A DNA stretch of 64,000 nt from Shewanella sp. Choline-02u-19 (GCF_002836205.1 NZ_PJBE01000013.1:1364001-1428000), one strand, 5' to 3'; counted from the stretch's first letter, positions 9,728 to 20,332 are shown. Notes: generated by a model from the sequence alone, not told the origin. Translations and numbers: made by a program.

Positions 9728-11608
9728 ATGCTACTGAAACACAAAATAACGGGACTCTTTACTTCGTTATCATTTTTTATGGTGCTCTTTGTATCCATCC
9801 TTGCTTATCAAAATTTCGCGGAGTTCAGTCAGGCCAGTTATCAGGATAAAGTTGAAACGCAATCAGAGCTCGTAGCTCAGACATTAGATGAAAAGTTAAT
9901 GCGTTTTTTCGACGTAATCGATTCTGGTACATTCTTTTTCGATGACTATGGCAACCTCGATCTTGAACGAGCAAATCTCACTGTCGAAGAGATTGCTAAT
10001 ACGATTGAAGGGGAGGCTGGTATCTATTTAGGTTTAAAAGATGGCACCCTAATTAGTGATGGTAAAGCCGTACTCAATTTCAATGCTATCACCGCTAAAC
10101 GTGAATGGTTCTTGAAGATTTTTGAAGGAGAGCACTATGTAGTTACTCGATCTTTTGTTGATGTCACTAAGAATGTTGAAGTGTTTGGTCTTTCTGTGCC
10201 TATCATGCACCAAGGACGAATTTCCGGAGTCGTGTTAATCAATATCCCGGTTAAACTATTCAGTGATTATGTCGCTTCTCTTACCAGTAACAATCAGATG
10301 TTCGTCTACCGAAGCGATGGCTACATAGTATCGAGTGAGGTAAAAGACAATATTGGTAAGAACATATTTGAATTACGTCCGCAGTACAAAGTAATATCTG
10401 AATCAAACAAGTCGATGACATACATTGCTCCGGGTTTGGGAGAGTACTTTGTAACAAGTAATAAGATGAAGGTTCGTAACTGGACTGTGGCTAGTTATGA
10501 AGCCATGAAAGTCATAGAAGCTGCCAGCATGAATAACCTATATGACACGCTAATTTTGATTGCTATCTCACTCGCTGCACTGATGATCGTTATCTACCAG
10601 ATGGTTATTCGTCTTATTTATAAACCTATCGGCGGGGAACCACTGGAAATATCAAACATGGTCAAACAAGTTGCAGAGGGTGATCTAAGTATGGATTTAT
10701 CCACTTCAGGCTTGGAAGAAGGTATATATGGCAATGTGATCTCCATGACACGGAATCTTAGAGCTATTGTCACCAATATTAATGAAACGACAATTGCACT
10801 TAATAGCTCTTCAGCCTCCCTGTCATCGTCAGCACAAACTATGAGTGATGGCTCAAAGGCACAAACAGTGCAGCTCGAGCAGACTTCGACGGCGATGAAC
10901 GAAATGACTTCTACAGTCGATGAAGTAGCACGAAGTGCACTGCAAGCGGCTGAATCGGCCCAGGGGGCGAGTGAGCATTCTGAAGTCGGAATGAAGGTGG
11001 TAGAGGATATGAACTCTAATATCCGCTCACTGGTCAATGAGATGGACAATGTGACCCATGTCATCGAAAACGTTGAGGCCGAAACTGTCAATATTGGTAG
11101 CATTCTCGATGTGATTAAAGGAATAGCTGATCAGACGAATCTTTTGGCTCTAAATGCTGCAATTGAAGCGGCACGAGCCGGTGAGCAAGGTCGTGGTTTC
11201 GCGGTCGTGGCTGATGAAGTTCGAAGTCTTGCAAGCCGGACACAAGAGAGTGCTAATGAGATCACCTTGATGATTGAAAAGCTACAAACAGAGGCAAAAA
11301 AAGCGGTAGAACAGATGGGGAAGAATACTCAGCTGGCTCAACTGACCTCGACAAAGACAGAGGAAGCAAATCAATCCCTGACACAAATCACCACATCTGT
11401 TTCTATTATTCTCAATATGAATGACCAGATAGCCACGGCATCAGAGCAGCAGACTCAGGTAGCTGCGGAAATTAACCAGAGTGTTTTAGAGATCAATGAT
11501 TCGGCCAAAGAAACAAATATCCACTCTAATAGCACTACGGAACTTGCACAAGAACTCGGCGGAATGGCTAATACCCTAAATGGTATAGTGAGCCAATTCA
11601 AACTTTAA
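9728..11608 (+). CDS. methyl-accepting chemotaxis protein (Cache sensor)
   Basis: 626 residues. A first membrane segment (about 7-27) precedes a periplasmic Cache-type ligand-binding region (about 35-270). The second membrane segment (about 275-298) is followed by a HAMP stretch and a cytoplasmic signalling domain (about 370-620). The conserved hairpin tip spans about 462-505 with [19 protein letters not shown] and [12 protein letters not shown], which contacts CheA and CheW. There is no C-terminal CheR-binding pentapeptide. The periplasmic domain suggests sensing of a small external solute, but the ligand cannot be read from sequence. It is a single-gene unit ending in a good terminator. Confidence 0.95.
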   Translation: MLLKHKITGLFTSLSFFMVLFVSILAYQNFAEFSQASYQDKVETQSELVAQTLDEKLMRFFDVIDSGTFFFDDYGNLDLERANLTVEEIANTIEGEAGIYLGLKDGTLISDGKAVLNFNAITAKREWFLKIFEGEHYVVTRSFVDVTKNVEVFGLSVPIMHQGRISGVVLINIPVKLFSDYVASLTSNNQMFVYRSDGYIVSSEVKDNIGKNIFELRPQYKVISESNKSMTYIAPGLGEYFVTSNKMKVRNWTVASYEAMKVIEAASMNNLYDTLILIAISLAALMIVIYQMVIRLIYKPIGGEPLEISNMVKQVAEGDLSMDLSTSGLEEGIYGNVISMTRNLRAIVTNINETTIALNSSSASLSSSAQTMSDGSKAQTVQLEQTSTAMNEMTSTVDEVARSALQAAESAQGASEHSEVGMKVVEDMNSNIRSLVNEMDNVTHVIENVEAETVNIGSILDVIKGIADQTNLLALNAAIEAARAGEQGRGFAVVADEVRSLASRTQESANEITLMIEKLQTEAKKAVEQMGKNTQLAQLTSTKTEEANQSLTQITTSVSIILNMNDQIATASEQQTQVAAEINQSVLEINDSAKETNIHSNSTTELAQELGGMANTLNGIVSQFKL

Positions 11609-11680
11609 AGACTGGCACCTATTCAGAGGCTGACCACTCTTCTAAAAACTTGTGAATAACCTATTCAATCAATTTTAAAG

Positions 11681-11706
11681 GCGAACCTGACATGGTTCGC
11701 TTTTTT
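11681..11706 (+). terminator. Rho-independent terminator of the chemoreceptor gene
   Basis: Seven-bp stem GCGAACC/GGTTCGC with a six-base loop, followed directly by six T residues. Confidence 0.85.
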
Positions 11707-11810
11707 AATGAGGTTTATAAACATCTGAATTAAGGTAATAATGATTATCCCATTTAAAGTTAAATGGCTTGAGCTAACCGATTATTACATCTTTATAATT
11801 TATAATTTAT

Positions 11811-11841
11811 AATAATACACATCATTATGTGTATTATTTTT
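11811..11841. terminator. AT-rich 12-bp hairpin
   Basis: AATAATACACAT and ATGTGTATTATT pair perfectly around CATT, with T residues following. The orientation is uncertain. It could be a second terminator or a remnant of mobile DNA. Confidence 0.4.
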
Positions 11842-12548
11842 CGTGTTCCAAAAACCTATCTTATAATATTTTCAAAGATGTATTACTAAGGTGATTCTCA
11901 GTTACCGTGGTAACAATAAAGGCGACAGCCTTTAGAATAATAGCTATTAACCCTATACTGACTTTTTAGATTTATCTTTGAGGCTATCATTTGGTTTTTG
12001 ATTTTAGTTTGTCCTCAATTATACATTCAGCCTGTTTGATTATCGGTCATTATGTCTATCGAACATACGATTGTCCTACATTTCCTAATCCAAGCACTCG
12101 CTCTTTTATGTCCAAGTAGGTGTCAGTGGATAACTGCGTGATCTCATCGAGATCCTACTACTCCCATCCCTTTAAAAAGGCGAATTGGCCACTATTGTGA
12201 GTGGTTAATCGGATAGATGCGAAGAGCGTTACAAAAAGTCTAAGCTGGATATATGAGTTTTTTAAGTTATATACATGTTCTGACTGACGAAGCTTTCCTA
12301 ACAACAAACCATAGAAGCAAGCATGTGCCACAGTAGAAACTGTCATGATATGCAGTCGCTGAATGCTTTTTTCATTGTTGAAGAAAGATAGAGTGAAGCG
12401 GAAAAGCGATAAAAGCAGGGACGAGTCACACTCCGAGATATTAGCGACAGCTAACCCCCAAGAACACTAGTTAATTCATTGAATTCAGCCTATTATTTTA
12501 TACTAATTAGGTAAATTAATTTACAATAGTGATGTTTAAACAACAATA
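11842..12548. other. 707-bp intergenic region before the acyl-CoA ligase
   Basis: No gene is recognised here. A 62-codon minus-strand frame (12158-12346) has no motif. The last 100 bases are very AT-rich and probably carry the ligase promoter. Confidence 0.35.
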
Positions 12549-14225
12549 ATGATGGCTATAATGACAAATGATAAACCGTGGTTAAAACGATATCCTGAGG
12601 ATGTACCCACAACAATAGATTCAAGTATGTATAACAATATCAATGATTTGTTTAAAGAGTCTTTTAGTGCACATGCTAAAAAATCAGCCTATATTAATAT
12701 GGGACATAGCTTATCCTATCAAGATCTTGAAAGTAAAAGTAACGCTTTTGCTGCTTATCTACAGTCTGAACTAAAAATGAAAAAAGGCGAACGAATCGCC
12801 TTGATGATGCCTAATTTATTGCAATATCCCATCACTATTTTAGGTGCATTAAAAGCAGGACTCATTATTGTCAATGTTAATCCACTTTATACCCCTCGAG
12901 AGTTAAAACATCAATTACGAGACTCTGGAGCCAGTGCTATTGTTGCTGTCACAAATTTTGGTAATAACCTGCAGCAAATACTGCATGAGACTAACATTAA
13001 GCATGTTATTTTAACCAAGATTGGCGATGAGTTAGCTATTCATAAGCGTACATTGGTTAACTTCCTTATCAAACATGTCAAAAAAATAGTGCCTAAATAT
13101 CATATTCCTGACGCTATTTCATTGCGTAGAGCGTTAACCGAAGGCAAAAAACTTCCCTTTATTGATCCCCAAATAAAAGTAGATGATTTAGCATACCTCC
13201 AATATACAGGTGGAACGACGGGTCCTGCGAAAGGGGCAATGCTTACTCATAGTAATATTATTTCTAACGTTCTACAGGTTCATGCTCATTTTAGCCCAAG
13301 AACCTTATATGATAAGGAATATGCAGTAACCCCACTTCCGCTTTATCATATTTTTGCCAACTCAGTGAGTATGATGTTTATGCTCTTTCTCGGTGCAACT
13401 AATTTACTCATTACCAACCCAAGAGATATAGATGGTTTCGTAGCAGATTTAAGTAAATATCCATTCACTATGGTTTTTGGATTAAATACACTTTTTAATG
13501 GTCTAAACAATCATGCTGGTTTTCAGGAATTAGATTTTAGTCATGCTCGTTTTACTATTGCAGGTGGAATGCCGACGCAGAAACATATTGCTGACCGTTG
13601 GCAAGAGCTCACTGGAATGCCCGTCATAGAGGGTTATGGCTTAACTGAATGTTCCCCAGTGGTCGCGGCAGGGACTCATCAACAACAATCATTTATTTCT
13701 TCAATTGGTGTCCCTTTACCCAGCACTGAACTCCGTATCGTTAATGATGATAATGAACCTTTAGGTCCCAACCAAATTGGTGAAATTCAAATTAGAGGGC
13801 CCCAAGTGATGAAAGGCTATTGGCAACAAGAAGCCGAAACCAATACTGTAATGCATGCAGGAGGTTGGTTAAGCTCTGGTGATATAGGAAGAATGGATGA
13901 CGATGGGATTTTTTATATTGAAGACCGTAAAAAAGATATGATTCTAGTGTCGGGATTTAATGTTTTTCCAACTGAAATAGAAGAAGTTGCAACACTTCAC
14001 CCTCACATCATCGAAGCTGCTGCCATTGGCATTCCTGATGACGCCACAGGAGAAAAAGTTAAATTATTTATAGTACGCAAAGGTAATGTGACCGTTGAAG
14101 AGATAAAAAAACATTGTAGAAAATATCTTACCGGTTATAAAAACCCAAGGATAATCGAATTTAGAGATGAATTGCCAAAATCAAATGTTGGCAAGATCTT
14201 ACGTCGAGAATTGCGAGATTCTTAG
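12549..14225 (+). CDS. fadD: long-chain fatty acid-CoA ligase, FadD-like
   Basis: 558 residues, close to E. coli FadD (561), and aligning with it from LKRYPEDVPTTID to the C-terminal KSNVGKILRRELRD. The adenylate-forming signature YTGGTTGPAKGAMLTH lies near residue 218 and the second motif EGYGLTECSP near 358. A DRKKDMILVSGFNVFP stretch contains the fatty-acyl signature. It activates imported long-chain fatty acids with ATP and CoA at the inner membrane for beta-oxidation. Three ATG codons lie at 12549, 12552 and 12561; homology favours the third, and none has a strong ribosome-binding site. The gene looks more AT-rich than its neighbours and stands alone, so it may be an extra, possibly acquired, copy. 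Confidence 0.9.
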   Translation: MMAIMTNDKPWLKRYPEDVPTTIDSSMYNNINDLFKESFSAHAKKSAYINMGHSLSYQDLESKSNAFAAYLQSELKMKKGERIALMMPNLLQYPITILGALKAGLIIVNVNPLYTPRELKHQLRDSGASAIVAVTNFGNNLQQILHETNIKHVILTKIGDELAIHKRTLVNFLIKHVKKIVPKYHIPDAISLRRALTEGKKLPFIDPQIKVDDLAYLQYTGGTTGPAKGAMLTHSNIISNVLQVHAHFSPRTLYDKEYAVTPLPLYHIFANSVSMMFMLFLGATNLLITNPRDIDGFVADLSKYPFTMVFGLNTLFNGLNNHAGFQELDFSHARFTIAGGMPTQKHIADRWQELTGMPVIEGYGLTECSPVVAAGTHQQQSFISSIGVPLPSTELRIVNDDNEPLGPNQIGEIQIRGPQVMKGYWQQEAETNTVMHAGGWLSSGDIGRMDDDGIFYIEDRKKDMILVSGFNVFPTEIEEVATLHPHIIEAAAIGIPDDATGEKVKLFIVRKGNVTVEEIKKHCRKYLTGYKNPRIIEFRDELPKSNVGKILRRELRDS

Positions 14226-14297
14226 GAGCGATTGCTGACGTCCTAAGGATAACCGGCATATTTGGCATAGATATGAGGCGCAGTCGAGCAAATCCGA

Positions 14298-14921
14298 CTA
14301 AACCTCATTCACATGCTGACTGATGATCCCGTCAACGACCATTTCAGCAATTTGGTGCAACTCATCTTTAGTCGCTCCCTCTGCAGACTGTAACGACATC
14401 CCTTTAAATAACGTCATGATCAGTCGGGCCAACGCTTCAGGTTGGCAACTGTCGTTGAGTTCACCGCAGCTTTTAGCCAATTCAAATCTATTAATTATCG
14501 TAGCTTGATTTTTTTCTTTGCGATTATTGATAGCGATTTTTATTGATTCACTCGCTTCATTGCATGACAAAGTACTATTAATCAATGCGCAACCTTGGGG
14601 ATGACTGGTGTCAGTAAATTGTGCTGCTGCACCAATCAATAATGCTCGAATGACATCGGCAATATGTGCATGTTGAAATGCGATATTAAACAATGAATCA
14701 GGACGATTCTCATACAATTCAATCGCTTTTAAAAATAGTTGTTCTTTATTACCGAATGCCGCATATAAACTGGGTTTTTTAATCCCCATGACTTCAGTGA
14801 GTTCACTTAAAGAAGTGCCTTCATAACCATTACGCCAAAATACATTTAGCGCTTGCTCGAGTGCGATATCGATGTCAAACCCACGAGGGCGACCGACACC
14901 AGCCGCTTTGATTTCTGTCAT
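14298..14921 (-). CDS. TetR-family transcriptional regulator of the adjacent RND pump
   Basis: 207 residues. The N-terminal helix-turn-helix is typical of TetR proteins (residues about 15-60, with GYEGTSLSELTEVMGIKKPSLYAAFGNKEQLF). The C-terminal ligand domain is divergent, as usual. It is divergent from the RND adaptor gene, and three copies of a TACCG-type palindrome lie in the shared intergenic region. It therefore very likely represses the pump and perhaps itself, with release by a pump substrate. It is convergent with fadD, separated by 72 bp that include a weak CTTAGGA/TCCTAAG hairpin (14221-14247). Confidence 0.93.
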   Translation of the reverse strand: MTEIKAAGVGRPRGFDIDIALEQALNVFWRNGYEGTSLSELTEVMGIKKPSLYAAFGNKEQLFLKAIELYENRPDSLFNIAFQHAHIADVIRALLIGAAAQFTDTSHPQGCALINSTLSCNEASESIKIAINNRKEKNQATIINRFELAKSCGELNDSCQPEALARLIMTLFKGMSLQSAEGATKDELHQIAEMVVDGIISQHVNEV

Positions 14922-15128
14922 AAAAGTAGTCCTACATTAGCGATTCGATATAAATCATGCTCTTACATACCTATTGATGTTCCACATCAAATACCCGTCG
15001 GCAAGATACCAAACAATGAGCAGCATCTCAACTGCTGTTAATGCACTGCATAATTTACATACAAATATAGCTTAGCCAGCGCTATTTCATCGAGTACGAA
15101 TCTGACTTACATAGATTATCAAGTTATA

Positions 15129-15212
15129 TACCGAACGGTACATAAATGATTGACAAGATATCAACAATCTATATATTACCGTTCGGTACACAACATATGT
15201 TACCAAACGGTA
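15129..15212 (+). promoter_or_regulatory. RND operon promoter with three TetR operator palindromes
   Basis: TACCGAACGGTA (15129-15140), TACCGTTCGGTA (15177-15188) and TACCAAACGGTA (15201-15212) are three near-identical dyads whose centres are 48 and 24 bp apart. A strong promoter, TTGACA (15150-15155), 16 bp, TATATT (15172-15177), lies between the first and second. The -10 abuts the second operator. Repressor binding would block RNA polymerase directly. Confidence 0.8.
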
Positions 15213-15285
15213 CATATTTAGGTAAGCAGTAACTAACACCATAAAAATCAAGATAACCTTAGCGGTATTGGGAAAGGACAGTAAC

Positions 15286-16518
15286 ATGAACATGATTAAA
15301 TCAATTCGAAGCCTCGTAATCATCAGCTTTTCAGCGTTTGTATTGGTTGCATGCAGCGAGCAAACCACCACTCAACAAACTCCACCAACCGCACCCAAGG
15401 TGAATGTTGCTAAGGTGCTTTACGAAAGTATTACCGAGTGGGACCAATTCACGGGTCGCTTGCAAGCTCCTGAAAAAGTAACACTAATCCCACGTGTTTC
15501 TGGCTATATTGAGTCAGTCAATTTTCAAGAAGGCACATTGGTCCAAAAGGGTGAGGTGTTATTTACCATCGACTCGAGTGTGTTTGTTACCGAGGTTGAA
15601 CGCTTACAAGCAGAATTGACCAGTGCAACGTCCGTTCATCAACTCGCTAAAAATGATTTCGAACGAGCCAATAAATTATTCAATCAAAATGCAGTCTCAG
15701 AAGAGTTAATCGATACTCGTCGTGCCGGCATGCATCAAACCGCAGCGGCCGTGGCATCAGTAAAAGCAGCCTTAACGCGGGCCCAACTCAATGTTGAATA
15801 TACTCAAGTTACCGCGCCAATTAGTGGACGAGTCTCATTTGCCAGAGAAACAGCGGGCAATTATGTCACTGCAGGTCAAACCCATCTCACCAATTTAGTC
15901 TCAACCACAAAAATGTATGCCTACTTTGATGTTGATGAACAAACTTATTTAAAATATGCCGCATTATCGACTGCAAATAAGCGTAACGATCCACGGTCAG
16001 GCACCAATGTTGTGTTTATGGCATTAGCTAACGACACTGGTTTTGGCCATCAAGGCAAAATCGATTTTGTCGACAACACGGTGGATCAACAAACTGGCAC
16101 CATTAGAGTTAGAGCTGCATTTGCCAATCAAGATAATCGCCTATTACCCGGTTTATTTGCCCGAATTAGAGTTGCAGGTAGTGCAACATACCAAGGAATT
16201 TTAATTGACGATAAAGCCATTTTTACTGACTTAAACAAAAAATTCGTCTTGGTGGTTAATGACCAAAACATCCTTGAATATCGCAATGTACGCCTAGGTG
16301 AAAAACTTCATGGGTTACGCATTATCAGCTCAGGTTTGACCCCAACCGACACCATTGTCGTCAATAGTCTGCAGAAAGTGCGTCCCAACGTCACCATTGA
16401 ACCAAACGTCACTGAAATGGCAGACAGTACTCAATTGGACCATATCCACCAAGCACAACGACTCCTCAATAGCCTTCCACTAACAGCGAATGTTGTAGTG
16501 CAAGCCAACCAGGGTTAA
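15286..16518 (+). CDS. RND efflux periplasmic adaptor lipoprotein (AcrA/MexE type)
   Basis: About 410 residues. The signal peptide ends in the lipobox LVAC (Cys near residue 24), so the protein is anchored to the outer leaflet of the inner membrane. The membrane-fusion core follows: a biotinyl-lipoyl half around PRVSGYIESVNFQEGTLVQK, a coiled-coil hairpin (about 95-165), the second lipoyl half (TAPISGRVSFARETAGNYV), then beta-barrel and membrane-proximal domains. It couples the inner-membrane pump to an outer-membrane channel, which is not encoded here. I chose the ATG at 15286, which has AAAGGA upstream, over an upstream frame-open ATG at 15268. The RND gene follows after 12 bp. Confidence 0.93.
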   Translation: MNMIKSIRSLVIISFSAFVLVACSEQTTTQQTPPTAPKVNVAKVLYESITEWDQFTGRLQAPEKVTLIPRVSGYIESVNFQEGTLVQKGEVLFTIDSSVFVTEVERLQAELTSATSVHQLAKNDFERANKLFNQNAVSEELIDTRRAGMHQTAAAVASVKAALTRAQLNVEYTQVTAPISGRVSFARETAGNYVTAGQTHLTNLVSTTKMYAYFDVDEQTYLKYAALSTANKRNDPRSGTNVVFMALANDTGFGHQGKIDFVDNTVDQQTGTIRVRAAFANQDNRLLPGLFARIRVAGSATYQGILIDDKAIFTDLNKKFVLVVNDQNILEYRNVRLGEKLHGLRIISSGLTPTDTIVVNSLQKVRPNVTIEPNVTEMADSTQLDHIHQAQRLLNSLPLTANVVVQANQG

Positions 16519-16530
16519 GGGAAACACACT

Positions 16531-19500
16531 ATGTTGTCGCAATTCTTTATTAAAAGACCTATTTTTGCCTCCGTGCTATCACTACTATTTTTGATATCCG
16601 GTGCGCTGGCCGTATGGCAATTACCCATCACCGAATACCCTGAAGTGGTGCCACCTACCGTGGTTGTTACCGCAAGTTACCCAGGTGCTAACCCTAAAGT
16701 GATTGCAGAAACGGTTGCTTCCCCCCTTGAGCAAGAGATAAACGGTGTTGAAAACATGTTGTACATGTCTTCGCAAGCCACATCTGACGGCCGTATGACG
16801 TTAACCATTACGTTCGCTATTGGTGCCGATGTCGACTTAGCTCAAAGCCAAGTACAAAGCCGAGTAGAGCGAGCTAAACCCCGCTTACCTCAAGAAGTGC
16901 AGCGTTTAGGTGTCGTAACCGAAAAATCATCGCCCGATTTGACCATGGTGGTGCATTTAACCTCGCCAGATAATCGTTACGACATGCTATACCTATCAAA
17001 CTATGCGGTTCTTAACGTCAAAGACGAATTAGCGCGTATCGAAGGCGTAGGTAATGTACGGATATTTGGTGCCGGTGACTACAGTATGCGAGTGTGGTTA
17101 GACCCCAATAAAGTGGCGGCCTTGGGTTTGTCACCTAGCAATATTGTTGCGGCGATTAGAGAACAAAACCAACAAGCAGCTGCCGGCAGTTTAGGCGCTC
17201 AACCCAGCGGTGAAAGTGATTTTCAATTACTTATCAACGTGAAAGGGCGTCTATCCAACGTCGAAGAATTTGAAGATATTATCGTTAAGGTTGGTGAACA
17301 GGGACAAATTAGTCGCCTAAAAGATGTGGCTCGCGTTGAACTGGGTGCATCGACTTATGCATTACGCTCGATGCTTGATAATAAAGATGCTGTAGCCATA
17401 CCCGTTTTTCAGGCTTCTGGCTCAAACGCCATTCAAATTTCTGATGATGTACGTACCAGAATGGAGCAGTTATCACAATCTTTCCCTGAAGGGTTAGCTT
17501 ACGACATCGTCTATGATCCCACTGTATTTGTGCGTGGATCCATTGAAGCAGTCATTAAAACGCTACTTGAAGCCTTATTACTCGTGGTACTGGTGGTAGT
17601 GCTGTTTTTACAAACGTGGCGCGCCTCTATTATTCCATTAGTCGCGGTGCCAGTTTCACTGATCGGTACATTTGCATTCATGCATTTACTCGGGTTTTCA
17701 CTCAATGCGTTATCACTTTTTGGTTTAGTATTAGCCATCGGGATCGTCGTCGACGATGCTATTGTGGTGGTTGAAAATGTTGAGCGAAACATCTCAGAAG
17801 GGTTAACACCCGTCGCTGCAACCCAAAAAGCAATGAAAGAAGTGACCGGTCCTATTGTTGCCACTACTTTGGTATTAGCCGCAGTATTTATTCCGACCGC
17901 ATTTATGTCTGGTTTAACCGGCCAGTTTTATAAGCAGTTTGCCTTAACCATTACCATTTCCACCTTTATTTCTGCGATTAACTCTTTAACGCTAAGCCCT
18001 GCGTTATCCGCGTTATTGCTAAAAGGTCACAATGATAAAAAGGATCTGCTCACCCGTAGCATGGACAAAATGCTAGGAGCTTGGCTGTTCAAGCCGTTTA
18101 ACCGCTTCTTCGATCGCCTGTCCACTGGTTACAGCTGGGTAGTGAAGAAGGTGATCCGTTTTGGCGCCGTTGTAGGAATAATCTATATCGGTCTCGTCGG
18201 TTTGACCGGCATGCAGTTTGCGTCGACACCAACCGGTTATGTGCCTGGCCAAGATAAACAGTATTTAGTGGCCTTTGCTCAACTGCCCGATGCCGCGTCG
18301 ATAGAGCGAACAGAAGAAGTGCTCAAAGAGATGTCGAGCATCATACTCGAGCAACCGGGTATTGCCCATGCGGTCGCATTCCCAGGCTTGAGCATTAATG
18401 GCTTTACTAACAGCACCAATAGCGGTGTGTTGTTCACGCCATTAGATGACTTTGATGACCGTAAAGATCCCTCTTTGTCTGCAAATGCGATTGCTGCTGC
18501 ATTGAACCAGAAATTTGCGTCCATTAAAGATGCCTATATCGCCATTTTCCCACCACCACCAGTACAAGGTCTAGGCACCATTGGTGGCTTTAGATTGCAG
18601 ATACAAGACCGTGCCAACTACGGCTATGAAGAACTGTACAGTGTCACCATGCAGGTGATGCAAAAAGCGTGGGCAACGCCCGAATTAACGGGAGTATTCT
18701 CCAGCTATCAAGTCAATGTGCCGCAACTTGATGTCGATATAGACCGTACTAAAGCAAAGCAACAATCAGTTTCATTGGATGAGTTATTTCAAACCCTACA
18801 AGGGTATATGGGGTCTGTTTATGCCAATGATTTCAATCAATTTGGCCGAACTTACCAAGTCAATGTACAGGCGGATGAGCAGTTTAGACAAACCCCTGAA
18901 CAAATTTCTCAGCTTAAAGTTCGTAACATGAAGGGTGATATGGTGCCGATTGGGTCATTCATCAATGTTACCAACACGGCAGGGCCCGATCGCGTCATGC
19001 ACTATAACGGTTTTACCACTGCAGAACTGAACGGCGGCGCTGCGCCGGGTTACAGTAGCGGTGAGGCACAAGCAGCGATTGAGAAGATTCTTGCTGAAAC
19101 CTTACCAAACGGCATGACTTATGAGTGGACCGAAATCACCTACCAACAAATTCTGGCAGGTAATGCGGGCATGTATATTTTCCCACTCATTATCTTGTTG
19201 GTCTTTATGGTATTAGCGGCCCAGTACGAAAGCTTAAGCTTACCTTTAGCGATCATTCTTATTATTCCAATGACGCTATTATCAGCCTTAAGCGGTGTGC
19301 TGCTTTACGGGGGAGATAACAACATTTTCACCCAGATAGGTTTGATTGTTCTCGTGGGTCTGGCAACCAAAAACGCCATTCTTATTGTCGAATTCGCCAA
19401 AGAGTTACAAGACAAAGGCATGAGTCCCTTTGATGCGATACTTGAAGCTGGTCGGTTACGTTTAAGGCCCATTTTAATGACTTCAATTGCCTTTATCATG

Positions 19501-19692
19501 GGGGTGGTACCCATGGTGTTTTCAACTGGACCAGGGGCAGAAATGCGTCAAGCTATGGGTGTAGCAGTCTTTTCGGGCATGATTGGAGTGACCATTTTCG
19601 GTCTGCTGCTAACACCGCTGTTTTATTATGCATTCGCGCAACGTGGCAAAAATAAACCGCAAGCATCAGCACCAGAAAGCTCACAAGAATAA
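16531..19692 (+). CDS. RND efflux pump inner-membrane transporter (AcrB/MexF, HAE1 type)
   Basis: 1053 residues, the usual length for hydrophobe/amphiphile efflux transporters. It starts with the conserved MLSQFFIKRPIFASVLSL first helix. The proton-relay acidic pair lies in GIVVDDAIVVVENVERN near 407-408, and the partner Lys in GLATKNAILIVEFA near 945. Two large periplasmic loops (about 35-335 and 560-870) form the porter and docking domains. It should export drugs, dyes, detergents or related compounds by proton antiport with the upstream adaptor and an outer-membrane factor encoded elsewhere. A strong terminator closes the operon. Confidence 0.95.
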   Translation: MLSQFFIKRPIFASVLSLLFLISGALAVWQLPITEYPEVVPPTVVVTASYPGANPKVIAETVASPLEQEINGVENMLYMSSQATSDGRMTLTITFAIGADVDLAQSQVQSRVERAKPRLPQEVQRLGVVTEKSSPDLTMVVHLTSPDNRYDMLYLSNYAVLNVKDELARIEGVGNVRIFGAGDYSMRVWLDPNKVAALGLSPSNIVAAIREQNQQAAAGSLGAQPSGESDFQLLINVKGRLSNVEEFEDIIVKVGEQGQISRLKDVARVELGASTYALRSMLDNKDAVAIPVFQASGSNAIQISDDVRTRMEQLSQSFPEGLAYDIVYDPTVFVRGSIEAVIKTLLEALLLVVLVVVLFLQTWRASIIPLVAVPVSLIGTFAFMHLLGFSLNALSLFGLVLAIGIVVDDAIVVVENVERNISEGLTPVAATQKAMKEVTGPIVATTLVLAAVFIPTAFMSGLTGQFYKQFALTITISTFISAINSLTLSPALSALLLKGHNDKKDLLTRSMDKMLGAWLFKPFNRFFDRLSTGYSWVVKKVIRFGAVVGIIYIGLVGLTGMQFASTPTGYVPGQDKQYLVAFAQLPDAASIERTEEVLKEMSSIILEQPGIAHAVAFPGLSINGFTNSTNSGVLFTPLDDFDDRKDPSLSANAIAAALNQKFASIKDAYIAIFPPPPVQGLGTIGGFRLQIQDRANYGYEELYSVTMQVMQKAWATPELTGVFSSYQVNVPQLDVDIDRTKAKQQSVSLDELFQTLQGYMGSVYANDFNQFGRTYQVNVQADEQFRQTPEQISQLKVRNMKGDMVPIGSFINVTNTAGPDRVMHYNGFTTAELNGGAAPGYSSGEAQAAIEKILAETLPNGMTYEWTEITYQQILAGNAGMYIFPLIILLVFMVLAAQYESLSLPLAIILIIPMTLLSALSGVLLYGGDNNIFTQIGLIVLVGLATKNAILIVEFAKELQDKGMSPFDAILEAGRLRLRPILMTSIAFIMGVVPMVFSTGPGAEMRQAMGVAVFSGMIGVTIFGLLLTPLFYYAFAQRGKNKPQASAPESSQE

Positions 19693-19727
19693 CGGCTGCA
19701 TTCATATCTTGCGACCTTGATAATAAA

Positions 19728-19762
19728 GGCCCAAACATTGGCATCAATGTTTGGGCCTTTTT
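19728..19762 (+). terminator. Rho-independent terminator of the RND operon
   Basis: Perfect 13-bp stem GGCCCAAACATTG / CAATGTTTGGGCC around GCAT, followed by TTTTT. Confidence 0.9.
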
Positions 19763-19879
19763 ATATCTATTTTTTGCGCGGTTAAACTCTGTTTCGCCAT
19801 ACTGATCATAATACTAACCGCAAACGTTAGAGCTTAAAATCGAACTGATTTTCCATAAATAGGTTGGCGGTACGCAAAA

Positions 19880-20096
19880 AGTCTTAACGGTGCCCCAGGA
19901 GAGTAATTTAATCCGTTGAGAGAAGTAACACTTTAAATCATCGATTGTAGGTTGTCGGGGCAACGGTCAAAATAAGCCGTACCGCACTGCTATAAGTATC
20001 AATGGTAGCGGGCCGCTTGCCTTGCAGAATTAAGTTGGTAAGATGCTGTTCATAAAGGGAATCGAAGCGTTGCTGATCGAATGTGTCCATGAGCAT
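19880..20096 (-). pseudogene. decayed tyrosine recombinase fragment (IS91-associated type)
   Basis: Reading the minus strand from the ATGs at 20096/20090 gives DTFDQQRFDSLYEQHLTN then GKRPATIDTYS, which I recognise as the start of short XerD-like integrases that accompany IS91-type elements. The frame breaks near PTTYNR. It resumes in another frame as IDDLKCYFSQ and SWGTVKT before homology is lost near 19880. The core and catalytic domain are missing. It is a relic, not a functional gene, and marks the start of the accessory region. Recognition is from memory of the family, so the assignment is moderate. Confidence 0.45.
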
Positions 20097-20191
20097 ACTC
20101 TAGTAGTAAACAGCTAGCTTAGTCAGTACTAGTAAGTATTTAGGGTGAGAGATAAAAATAGCTTTTATCTTTTCTGCCGCAGAGCGGTTTC

Positions 20192-20288
20192 GTTCAACAA
20201 GTCATTCAAAAGGACAAAAACCGTTGGTTTTTGCTCCTTCGTCGCTTGTTTTGACCAACAATTATTTGCCCATTATTAGGCGTTAAAT
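20192..20288 (+). repeat. attC-like integron cassette recombination site
   Basis: GTTCAAC (20192-20198, fitting RYYYAAC) and GTTAAAT (20282-20288, fitting GTTRRRY) bound a 97-bp stretch. Inside, ACAAAAACC and GGTTTTTGC plus AACAAG and CTTGTT form a long imperfect stem, as expected for a folded attC. The 3' end ATTAGGCGTTA resembles attC ends I recall from Vibrio and Shewanella integrons. An AT-rich single-gene cassette follows. No integron integrase is in the window. Confidence 0.55.
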
Positions 20289-20332
20289 TTTTGTGGTCAC
20301 ATCAGTGTTTCAAATTACTAAGGATAGTTTAA

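Noticed and set aside
10618..11103. 161-codon minus-strand frame inside the chemoreceptor gene
   Set aside because: It is a shadow of the receptor's coding strand, with Ser/Thr-rich content typical of antisense frames.
12158..12346. 62-codon minus-strand frame before fadD
   Set aside because: No motif, poor start context and AT-rich surroundings consistent with chance.
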